Part shown: one piece after another, positions 12,323 through 30,600 of the stretch
Position numbering within the stretch: position 1 is the first letter of the stretch
Layout of the letters: each line of letters begins with the position of its first letter
Source of the DNA: Heterotrichella gracilis
Lineage: Eukaryota; Sar; Xanthophyceae; Tribonematales; Xanthonemataceae
NCBI GenBank assembly: GCA_032358255.1
Contig: JAULBX010008440.1
Location: forward strand, 52,839 to 116,838
Reading direction: 5' to 3'
Length of the DNA stretch: 64,000 nucleotides
The notes under the pieces: generated by a model
Database searches by the model: none
What the model was told of the DNA's origin: nothing
Seen by the model: only the letters and a program-made list of their open reading frames with translations
Translations under genes and position numbers: made by a program

Positions 12323-13370
12323 GAAGGAACGGAGAGGGGGGGGTATGCAGGGGACAGGGTTGGGTGGGTGGGGAGAGATTCATGTGCAGGCTAGAGGGAC
12401 ATTGAGGGTGCGGTGTAGGGCGTATGGGGAGGGATAAGTAGGGTGGGGGTGTAAACTTGTACTTGTAATATTTATCACAAATGTGGCACACTGATGTCAC
12501 CGGTGACTCCGAGCACACGACTTCAGTCCGCGGACGGTGTTGAGATTGTGTGTGGTGTAATAGCATTGGTTCAGGTGCAAGCCAAGAAGCACTGCGCCCA
12601 TGCTGAGCAGTGCTGCAGTAAACTTTGGAGAAACGTATGCAGATTATTGTTTGTCACAATTTAAACGCCAGTGCTCGTGGTGTTGTGTGCTGCAATCACT
12701 TTTCAGCGGGGTGACAATGGGCCATGGCAACCTCCCCTGCCTAGCATACTATGCACCCCTGCATGGTGCCTGTCCCATACAGTGCCCCTTCCCTGTTGTC
12801 GACAGTGTTGAGCGCAACAGGGGTAATGTTGCTTCACAATGAGGCTCTCGAGTATTTTCAGACCGACCTTTCCTCTCCAAGCAGACATATGCGTACGTCA
12901 GTAAATGCACCTAGGCAAAGGAACAATAAAAGCAGCTGCTTCTGTCTGACTCTGCAACGTATCTTGTCAGCAACAACGTCACTTTATACAAGTGCCCATC
13001 AGAGCGTTGGATCAAAGGCTTCGCCAAGCTGCTGCGCACTCTAAGGTGAGTGTCTTTGGCAGGTCTTAGCGAGTCATGCATGCATGCATGCGTATGTGGC
13101 AGTGTGTACACGGTGTACGCGCAGCAAGGGCCAGAAAGGCGTTGTTCAGGTGATGAGGCAGCGTCATAATTGCCACGCTGCTCACGCTGTTGGGTTGTCT
13201 GTAGTTGGTGCACCAATGCGTCGCTTTCATATGTGTGTATGCATGCATTACGATGCAGTCTGTTATGCATGCAGTTCGTTGGTGTGGCAACCAGGGAGTT
13301 TTTGAAGTCTTCAAGAGTGCTGGAGGCTGATTTTGATGGATCATACCTGTATTTCCGTCGCAGGGCAACC
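12323..13370. other. Intergenic and likely 5' UTR intron of the QueC-like gene
   Basis: No coding exon could be supported. A good donor (CTCTAAG|GTGAGTG, intron from 13046) and a good acceptor (CGTCGCAG just before GGCAACCATGG, ending at 13363) suggest a spliced 5' UTR for the QueC-like gene. A TGCATGCATGCATGC run lies at about 13076-13091. A long open frame on the minus strand (12911-13540) overlaps QueC exon 1 antisense and is judged a shadow. Confidence 0.4.
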
Positions 13371-15416
13371 ATGGCTAGCAGCGTGCTGCGGTTTTCCCGG
13401 GCTTTTAATGTGCAGCAACAACCCACGCTGGGTCGCGTCTCACAGACGCTGCTGGCCTCCTGTCGTGCACAGCCTGATACATGCAGCTCTTCATACAGTA
13501 CATCTACAACCAGCCCTGCCTCAGCCCCTCCAGTAAGCATATTGTCCGCAGCTCATCCTGCACCACCTCAGTGAGTGCAGTTGCCTGCCTGCAAAACGTT
13601 GACACACTGCAAACTGTACCGTGTCACCGTGGTACGGTATAGATAAGGTGAAATATTGAATTCCTGATTTTCAACTCCTGTTTTTTATCTGCAGGAGCAT
13701 TCCACGGTGGTACTTCTATCAGGGGGCATCGACAGCAGCGTGCTCATGCACTACTGGCGCCACTGGGACCATGCAAGCCAACTGCTGCCACTGTAAGTCA
13801 CAGCAAACGACCACCGTGTATGCACCAAATCCAGTCGAAGGATTTCAACTTGTCCTCCCACCCAGTGCCCACATGGTGCTTGGTTTGGTATATTGCTGAT
13901 CGCACTGTGAAGTACGCTGGGCTGCTGTCCCAGCGATAACTTGGCATTGTATCACCCAAGTTACACCATTATACCCTGCGATAACTTGGCATTGTATAAT
14001 CCCCTGAACCTCTTGTGGACCTCCTGCTCCCATCATGCCAGGCCACCACCTAATACATCACTATCGGATCTGTTGCATCACAGCCTCCGGCATGAATACG
14101 GATAAACACACGTATGCACTCCCCCCTCCAGGTTCATTGACTACGGCCAGCGCGGTGCCATGATGGAACACGCGGCTGCCCTTGCGCTGTGCCATGGCCT
14201 GGACCTGCAGCTGCACAGGATGGATGTCAGCTCGCTGGGGCAGGCTTTCAGGGAGCTGCAGGTGGGTGGAGGGGGTTAAGGCAGGCACTCAGTCTAGGGC
14301 CATCATTTCACCTGTTGCTCCTTTCCTGAAGCATTACATGTGGATCTGTAAATCTGTTCTACTGTGGATGGCAAAGTTCCATGTTATGACCATTAGCAAT
14401 ATGCGCATGCAATGCGACCCCTGTGTTGTGAGCTTGGTACCAGTGGATGGGCAGCATCATGAATGGGGTGCATGGTGCCATTTGGAGGTGTGGTTTGGCA
14501 CTCCTTCCATCATGGGCCACTGAAAATGGCCCAACGTTTCAGACATGGAACAGGATGGGACGTAACCTATTACATCACCACTTGGTGAGAAATCTCCGCT
14601 TCCATGCAACCGATGATCCCATCCCATTCTCCATCGTCATGAGTCATCAAACATGATCCTGTGTATAAATGGCGTGCACAGCAACAATACCCACACGGCA
14701 CACACAAACATGCAGGCCCCCGAGCGGCGCCACGTGCCCATCCCCCACCGCAACCTCCTGCTGCTGTCAGTGGGTTCCTCCTATGCGGCTCAACGCGGCG
14801 CCCTCTCCCTTGCCCTCAGCGTCACTCGGGATGACATGGGCACATACTCGACAGCGGGGGCCGACTTCCTGGAGCAAAGCAAGCAGCTGCTCAAGGTGGG
14901 ACATGGAGGCATGGATAGAAGAGCGGGCGGCCGGTTTGCCGGTCTATTAGAATAAGGTCTACTATCATGGGAAGTCACCTCAATAAAATAGTAATGCAAT
15001 TTAAATTACTGTGATTGTGACTATCACAGCAGCAGTGCTGTTCAGCATTGTTGCACCCATTGAGTTTGTGATATTCCACCAATTGGCTCTGCATACGGTT
15101 GTCCCTGCAAAATCCTGAACAGCACTTTACCCCTTTGTCGTTCACCAGCATGCAACACAACGCCCCCTCGCAGGTGCTTGACCCCCCGCTGGAGCTGTTA
15201 CTCCCCCTGCAGCAGCTGCGCAAGCCTGAGATCATCCACCTTGGCCTCAAGACAGGCGCCCACCTGGGGTCCACCTACAGCTGCATGGTGGGGCGCGAGC
15301 GGCACTGCGGGCGCTGCTCCCAGTGCAGGGCCAGGAAGGCGGCCTTCAGGGATGCGGGCGTAGCAGAGCAGGAGGACTTGTATGAAACTGACAATGACGG
15401 GGTGGCGGCGGGGTGA
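13371..15416 (+). CDS. QueC-like 7-cyano-7-deazaguanine synthase
   Basis: QueC enzymes convert 7-carboxy-7-deazaguanine, ammonia and ATP to preQ0, the precursor of queuosine and related 7-deazaguanines. Exons 13371-13532, 13695-13792, 14132-14261, 14716-14895 and 15174-15416 give 270 residues. Residues 1-54 are rich in Ser, Ala and Arg, contain one acidic residue and look like an organelle transit peptide. The PP-loop ATPase motif LLSGGIDSS is at 61-69, followed by FIDYGQRG and VPIPHRNLLLLSVG. The C-terminal zinc site has Cys227, Cys235, Cys238 and Cys241 (C-x7-C-x2-C-x2-C) within YSCMVGRERHCGRCSQC. One difference is that the usual HxxE after YGQR is not conserved (here GAMMEH). The four introns show it is a host nuclear gene and not contamination. 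The family is secure; preQ0 synthesis is inferred, and a repurposed QueC-like ATPase is possible. Confidence 0.85.
13933..13997. repeat. 20-bp direct repeat in QueC-like intron 2
   Basis: The 20-base word GCGATAACTTGGCATTGTAT occurs exactly at 13933-13952 and again at 13978-13997, 45 bases apart. The sequence between is related but not identical. It may be a small tandem duplication inside the intron. Confidence 0.7.
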
Positions 15417-16104
15417 GAGTGGCAATGGAGGGGACCCTTTCTAGGGAGCGTTTGCGCTGGGGGATGTGGGTGGTAGTGCCATCAACAGGGTGCCAATAAC
15501 CAATTTAGTTTGAAACAATCATTGGCAGTGCCGTTGGCATGGCGGGTGGTTTAAGAATCAAACACCTGTGCCACGCAAATTAATCCTGCTGCAGCTGACG
15601 CTCTGTGCACTAGTGATTGAACAAGTTACATCGCTGCAGGGCACAGTGCACACTTTCAATTGTAAGGCAACAACTAATTGGCTCTGGTCATTCCTGATCA
15701 TGCTGCCATGCAGCCGCATGAAAGGTGCCAACTGAAAACCCTGGCCCACTGCGACAGTGGATTATTATACAGGAAGGATGGTGTGGTGTAAAATGATGTA
15801 GCACAGTGCGCGGCGGGCTATGGTACAGACTGTTGGGGGCAAAAAAGTCCTGTTGAAACTACACTGCTGACAGTATCAAAAATCCTTCGAGTGCTGCAGC
15901 AGCAAGACTCTGGTTACATCTGATTGCCAATGGACATCCAAGGATGATCCAGTCCAATAAATGAACAGATTTAAATTAAGATCGATGTTATTCCCTTCAT
16001 GCATCCATTGCAGCTTTGCGGATTTGCCCCAACCAACCCAGCAATGAAGCAATTTCCCCTCCCCCGCACACCAGAGCCGCCCTCCGTGTGTCCCTTGGCC
16101 CCCA
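15417..16104. other. Tail-to-tail intergenic: QueC-like gene and VPS34
   Basis: No coding sequence is seen. A TGTAA word on the plus strand at 15661 fits the QueC-like 3' end, and TTACA at 15914-15918 (TGTAA on the minus strand) fits the VPS34 3' end, so the two transcripts may end without overlapping. Confidence 0.4.
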
Positions 16105-23723
<7,619 letters not shown>

Positions 23724-24780
23724 GGCATCAGCTGCCCAGCGATGGTGCGAGTGAGTGCAAGGTTGTCACAGCTGTGCCCAAGTGTGGGTGATATGTTGTC
23801 GAGGACCAAGTGGCATTGCAAGCCAAGTTTCGTACAGCGCCTGATAGGCGGTCGCCAGTGCACACAGCTGCTGTCACACTTCAGACGTATGCATGCAGCA
23901 TGCATGCATATATCCACTAAAGTCCATTCGTCGTTGCAATATAGAAGGTGGGTGGGTGCACGGCAGGCAGAGCAGTCTTCCGAATGGACTGGTGTAGGTC
24001 CAAACGCATTTACGTGTGTTACTTCTTTCCCTTGTGCGAGCGAGTTCAAAGGCTCGAAATATTGAAGGATATCCAGCTCATATGGCCAGGCCCTAAAGCA
24101 GGGTTTGCGATACAAAACAATATAGAATTTCCAAAGTCTGCTCCGAGGTTGGAATGCGTGGGCACAAGGTCGTTGCCCTCTGCCCTTGGCCTCGCTATGC
24201 ATTCCCAAGAGATGTCAATACCACTGAACCTGTGGCCACAGTACTGTCAGACCCGCTTCAAAATTTTCCTACTCCGCATGCTTGAGCACATCTTCCAAGT
24301 AGTCAGACTCTAAGAATTTGAAATAGATGTGCACCTACTGGTCACCAGTCATCGTGCTATTGAGGGTGCATCCACCCATTAATCCCAAAGTCGTCTCGAA
24401 GCCCAAGGCAATCATTGATGCCACATGCAACCATCAACACAACACGAGGCTCGCTACGTCAATTTACCGCACTTGAATGTTACAGTACAAAAACCTAAGG
24501 TTGTAAGCTGTAACTGGGGAAAACTCAGCAGACAGTTCTTGAGATGATGTGACACCGCATTGGATGTGTAGGATGTACACCTGAAAGCTGCGATCCCTTG
24601 CTTCCCATCAGATGCGCTTGTTGATCAGAAGTTCTGAACCTTCCTGCGCAAGAACCCAATCCAATAAGCAACCCTTGCAGCCGGTAATGCGACTGCCATT
24701 GCAACGCATGCATGCACACCCAGCCTTCCCAGAGCGTTGTTGCAAACCACGCAGCACACCCAATGATGAATCGGTATAAA
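23724..24780. other. Intergenic: TBCE 3' end to VPS34 promoter
   Basis: About 1.06 kb between two genes on the same (minus) strand. Open frames here have no splice or family support. It should contain the TBCE 3' UTR and the VPS34 promoter. A GCATGC-rich palindromic patch lies at about 23886-23912. Confidence 0.4.
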
Positions 24781-27298
24781 TCACAGAGAGGGAGCTCCCT
24801 GCCGCACCTGCACCCCAAACTCCTGCAGCTCCTTGGAGTCGTCCCCCACAATGTCCACAGCTGCCGCCCCCTCCTGCCACCTCAGCTGCAACTGCTGCTC
24901 ATCAGCGCGCACCTTGAACAGGCGCTCGCACAGCATCTTCACCTTGCCCAGTGCCATAGTGCCTGCAGGGCAACAGCGACAATGGATTGTCAGTAACTCA
25001 GCCACTGTTACTGAGATACAAAAATATGGTCACCACAGCGCAAACATGATGGGCAATGGTGCACCATTGATGAACGAAGCATCCATTACGCATTGCATAC
25101 AGGTTGACACCCATTCAGACATGTTTGCATGGGGGAACAGGGTCATCTCAATGGCACGTGCCTGGCACTTTTTTGGTGTTTGTGACAGCTGGTGTTGCGC
25201 CTGTGTACGTCAGCTTGATGGTCACCATAGAAGACCCTAAGGGTTTTGCAGGTGGGGGCTGGCTGGAGGAGGCTGCAGTGACGCCATATGCTGAGGCAAG
25301 CTCGGAAAATCGTGGATGCACTTCAAGCACTGAGGCTTTTGCTGCTGGAGTGGAGGCTGCATCCAGCAAACCTGTAGGAAACAGCAAAAGCAGCTTAGCC
25401 GACTTCTTGACATATGTCAGTGATATCGCCCATCCCATGCGCGGCATGACATGCCATTTGGTTCATGCGAAGGCAAAGCCAGCATGTGCAATCTACACTT
25501 TGGCATGGTCACCTCACCTTGCACAATGTGCAGGTACCTCAGCTCTGCATCCTGCCGCTCCCGTGCATGCACCGCGGCGCCATTCAACGCAGTGAGGCGA
25601 CTCACCCTGGCAATGACCTGCAACGCCACCACTCGGTGTCAATCGACCATGCAGTGTAAGCAGCATGCTACTCCTAATGGTATCATAAAAAAAGTAGTGC
25701 ATTATCATATGCAAGCCATTGCTTATTATGAATCACGCCATCGACACCAACACCTCAAAGGGACACTGCTGCAGCATGGGTTGCATCAGCATGTTTCAGG
25801 GCACACCTCATATCTGGTCCCTGCTTGCGTGATGTCCAGGACCGGGTTGCCAGACACACGCACATCCTCCAGGCCAGGAAAGCAGGCCAACGCATCAATG
25901 CTGCTCAACGCGCAGATGTGGTTGTTGCCCAGGCCCAAGCTGCGGAGCTGTGCAAATGCTATCTGACTCCCTGCACCCCCACCCACCCCGCAGACAGTGG
26001 ACACAGCGCCGACTGGAATTAAAGTGCTGTATATTGGGTAATTACGCAAGCAACCATGCAGGAATTGCCATGCTTAGTGAGGTTCAAAGCGCGCATTACC
26101 ATTGGAGGGATAGCAGATGGCTGTCAGTCCATTGCTGCCCAGCTGTAGGTGCTGCAGCTTGGGTAGTGCTGCCAAGCCCACCACTTGCTGCCAGTCAGCA
26201 ACCTGGTTGCCATCCAAATCCAAAACCTGCATTCGCAGAGAAACATGCCCACAACATTGCCATCCCACACAATTACATGATACATTGGGCTTCATAAATG
26301 CTTGCGGCAGTGGCCGAAACAAAACTTTACCTCCAGGTGGGCAAAGACTTCGGTGAGCTGCAGTTCCGAAGACAGGGCATCTATTCTGTTGCTGCACACT
26401 CTCATCTCCCGCAGGTTGGGCAAATGCAGGCTGGCGGTCACCACCTGCATCATGGGATATTGAGTTACTAAGCACACCAAGCTGACTGCAGCGAGAGAAG
26501 ACAGGCTTGCCAGCGGGGTGTGGCACTGACCTGGTTCCAAGTGAGGCAGCAGTCGTTCATCACCAGCACCCTCAAACTGTCAACCTGCACTTCTGGTGTG
26601 TGAAGTATGCTGGTGAACCGGCTTTGGCTCAGGTCCAGAGAACGCAAGTTGGGTAGCTCTCGCATGATGCTCATTGCGTCCGTCCACCTCGAGACAAGGT
26701 TTGCTGATAGGTCTAACTCGCTGATGTTCGGGGCAATACGGCCCAGCTCACCTTCCTCACCCTGCAAAAGGACGTGGGTAGTTTGAAGTTGTGCTTGTGT
26801 TGGGTGGCTCAAGGCCCCCATATGCCATTTTAGACATCAAGATGTGAACCACCTTACCGCACGGTCGATGCACATGTCCACCAACGATGCCTCTGTGAGC
26901 TTGTCCAACTGGCTCTGCACCAGGTGAACCTTCTCCATGCCCACCAGCTGCACTGCCACTTGTTTGTTGGCAGCAGTTTGGAGCTGAATGGCTGTCAAGT
27001 GGTCACACGTGTCCTCCACATATCGCTTGCCAAGTGAGGTTGCTACTGACGTTGACGGCGTAAGGCTCTGTTGTAGCTTTTCCAGCCGGACGAAGGTTCC
27101 AGATTGGGGAGCAAACTCACAGGAGAAGTAGGTCACACCGCCTGTGTCCCCGCCATGCTTCCCTTTCGAAAGGTTGTCCCACTCCAAGCCCACCCATGTA
27201 CCAGTCTGACCTGCCACCGGTCCAACGTAACGAATCGTTGCCTTGAAACCTGCTACTTGCACGCGGTTGCCAACTTGTAAAGAACCCTCGTTCGACAT
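24781..27298 (-). CDS. TBCE: Tubulin-folding cofactor E (TBCE)
   Basis: Cytosolic chaperone that binds alpha-tubulin and, with cofactors C and D, assembles tubulin dimers. Eight exons: 27298-26858, 26761-26531, 26444-26331, 26226-26100, 25970-25807, 25617-25518, 25371-25162 and 24962-24781, giving 522 residues. The N-terminal CAP-Gly domain (about 8-75) has GPVAGQTGTWVGLEWD, GKHGGDTGGVTYFSC and SGTFVRLEKL. Leucine-rich repeats follow (about 150-390; ISELDLSANLVSRW, LRSLDLSQSRF, LQHLQLGSNGL). The C-terminus (about 440-522) is a ubiquitin-like domain (MVTIKLTYTG, LGKVKMLCERLFKV, SKELQEFGVQVRQG). This CAP-Gly/LRR/UBL order is diagnostic of TBCE. Only a GC donor (CCAG|GCACGT) at intron 7 restores frame into the last exon. 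The gene is divergent from TTC27. Confidence 0.95.
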
Positions 27299-27682
27299 GG
27301 TGCCCAACACGCCTGTTGGCCCAGCTTTGGTCACACGACTGTTGGCCCAGAAGTCAGCTGTTGCTGCAACCCACGTTTTTGTTCAGTTCAGACACTTATT
27401 TTGTACAGTGAACCTGTTTGCAAGCTTTTTACATGCGATCCCCAAGTGGGCAAATGGCATAGACACACTCCCCGTCAGACCGCTCGCTATATGCATGCAT
27501 TTATTCGCCCTTTGGTGGGTGGGTAGTGCAGGAAACTGCGCCTGCACTTCTCTTACAAAGTATGTCAGCAAAGTATGTCAGAACTGTTACAGTGAAAGCA
27601 CATTGTATTGCCACCAAGCGTGTGCAACTTCGACACGGAAGCTTCGACGGGCATTTTGGGTCCGCACACACCGCCCGCCGGC
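27299..27682. promoter_or_regulatory. Divergent promoter TBCE/TTC27
   Basis: Only 384 bases separate the two start codons on opposite strands, so both promoters and both 5' UTRs must fit here. No TATA box is evident near either side. Co-regulation is possible but not shown. Confidence 0.5.
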
Positions 27683-30600
27683 ATGCAGTCGATTGAACTT
27701 TCCCTGCTACAAACCTCTCTGTCTGAAGGAGTACAAAGTATCGACACCGAAGGTAAACACTGTCCTAGTATGTCGTATTCGTATCCTATGCTTTGCTTGT
27801 GCCCATACTGTCCGGGGAGTATAGCCCTCCTGGCATGGGGGGGTGTCCAGCCAGCACCTTTTTAGTCGGGGTGCTACTAAAGCCAATTTAGTTGGGTACA
27901 GTACATCTTCTGCGAAAATCTACAACCTCTTTGGGGGCCCCTCTTCACAATCCTGCGCATGACACCTTACACTTGCACCTGCATGCCAGAGCTGCGTTTC
28001 AGTCAACACAGCTGTTGCCCACCTACAGGCCTTTCCCACCGCTCCCCAGCACTGGAAGCCCTGTGCGAGGGTGATTACAGCAGTGCACTCACAGCAGCAC
28101 TCAGCACACTGCAACTGCAGCCGTCAGCACAGGACTCCTCAGATGGCGTGCAGCTGTGCCAGCAGTTCCTGGCGGGTGTCCAGGCCGCCGCCCAGGAGCA
28201 GCTGAGCGATGCACCAGACAGCGATCGGCCAGGTGCATTCCTAGCAGCAGCAGTGGCGGCATTCTATGTGTTCTTGCAACAGAATTTGACAGGGTAAGCT
28301 GACCCCGCCATGCACGCCTCGGCCACAAGGCGCCTAGCCATCGCATGACAGCTGCGCCCGTCAGTTTGAATTCCCGTACCTCATGAACATCGTTGTTTCA
28401 ATTGTGCCTTTTGAAATCCACAGGCCCATCACCACGCTACCAGAATGTCCTGCCGATCTGATCCATGGGGCCACCGCCTCGCCCTCGCCCTCGCCCTCCT
28501 ACACACCCCTTGGCCAGGATGGCACCTCCCCCAGTGACCGGTGGGCTCTGCAGCAGCTGACAGTGGATGGGGAGGAGGTGGTGGGCAAGTGCAGCCTCCC
28601 GCAGTACTTGCTGCTGGCGATAACCATACTACAGGTGATGCCATGGGCAAGCATGGACATGCTTGGTATATCCTACTAAGAACAGGATTCGCATCAAATG
28701 CATTGAATACCATCTAGTCAAGCCGGTAGGGTGCCAGGCCACCTTGTGGGTGACCCTGCCGTGTCTGCCATGTCTGTCCAAGGTGTCAAATTTGGGGTGA
28801 TCTCCCAAAAAATTCCCAAACAGCCGCCCTCTGCCACAGGTCCCTGTGGGTTGGCAGCAGTGGCAGGTGCCAGAGGAGAGCCAGGCGGAACAGCCCCAGG
28901 TGGCGCAACCACAGCTGCTTGGGGCATGGCCCACCTGGGCCTGGTGGTGTGCCCGCACGCTGGTGGTGCAACAGCGGCTGCTGGCGGGGCGGTCAGCGTC
29001 CCTTCGCTGGGTGCTCACACACCTCTTTGATCAGGTATGTGCCTGCTGGCTAGACCAAAAGGTTCAGTGCATGGGAGGGGGGCAAAGGGAATATGTTTTA
29101 CATTTGGCGTGCACCGCAGCCCTCCACCCTGCATGGATACACGCGAGCCATTGTGGGGATGACGTCGCCATTACCGTCTGGTGCATGACTTGATGCTCAA
29201 AGTGGCTGCTACTGCGCCTCTACTTCACCTGAGCCCCTCACATTGGCCCCCCACATCACATAGGTGCTGGCAGCCTTTGCCCCGCCCTCCTCCACCCGTC
29301 TCTCCCGTGCCCTAGCTAGCGCAGCCTGTCTCGAGGCCTCCCTGATGGAGCACACCTATGGGCACGTGGCACAGGCGCGCACGCTGCTTGAGCAGGCACA
29401 GGAGGCAATCGGGCTGGACCTACAGCTCACAGGTGGGCATGGGGCACTAGTTCGGCCTGTGTACCGGTATTGCTGTGGGGGACCGGGGAACATATGCAGT
29501 GATGCAGACTGGGCAGGGCATATTAGCACTCCGCATTGCTATCTGGATTGCATATGCGCATGCCTTTCAAGGTGCCGCATTGTGAATGCTGAAGATGGCA
29601 TAGTATGGTTGTAAAGGACTGGCACTGCAATGACACTGGTTGTTGGGTCATTGGCATTCATGGTCTCTTTACCATAGTGACCCAAAACCACTTGAATTTT
29701 CCAATTAAATTATCAATTAAATTCCCAATTTACAGGTGCGCTGGGGATGCGCACTGTCCACCAGCATGCTCCAATTTCCCAGCTGGTGCTCCGCGCCGCC
29801 CCCACCTGTGCCAGCGACAGCGGCGATGAGGCGGAGGCCATTGACGCCTGTGGGGTGGACCTGCAGGGTGATCCAGAGCTGCAGGGGCTGGACGGGCAGG
29901 GGGACGTGCTGCAGGTAACTCAGGCACAGTAATGAAACACCACAATGATGCCAACACATCCGAGTAAGTGCTTGGTTGCAAGTAGTTGATGATAGCGAGG
30001 TTGTGCAGCAGGGTAAAAATACATCATAATATGTTATCCATTTGCTGTGTTTATGCCATGCTCGGCAGGATGTAAATTGGTCGGCTTATTGTCCAAGAAG
30101 AAATCGGATGCCAGCCAATTCGTCACCTATGCAAATTTGTTTATAAAAAATTGTGATGCAACTGCTGTGGTGCAGGTCCCTCGACTGACAGGCAGTGGCG
30201 AGGCGGGCAGCAGCGGTCTTGGGAGCTTGGAGCAGGCGGTGGTGCTGGGATGGAGCCTGCAGGTGGGGCTTAGCAGGCGTGGTGGGGAGGAAGTGGTGGG
30301 GAGGCATTCCTGGTAGCAGCTGCAAACATCAACTGGGCTAACCAGCATGGCAATTGGCATGATGTGATGGAGGTACCCCCACACATGCAACACCACATGC
30401 TGGCAAATTGCCTGCTATGAGGACTACCTTCAAGTGCGTTAGCCTTGCCCGCCCCTCATGCAGGTGACCAAGGGGAGTGCAGCCGACGAGCTCCAGCCCT
30501 GGGAGAGCGGCGCCTACGTGGAGTGCGTGCTCGGCCAGCCCCGCAGCCGCCCGCTGCTGCGCTGGTGTGCGCGCCTGAGCAAGGTGCGCCACGAGCGGCG

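Noticed and set aside
12911-13540. 209-codon open frame on the minus strand overlapping QueC exon 1
   Set aside because: It is antisense to a well-supported spliced gene, shows no domain, and does not begin with ATG in a sensible context.
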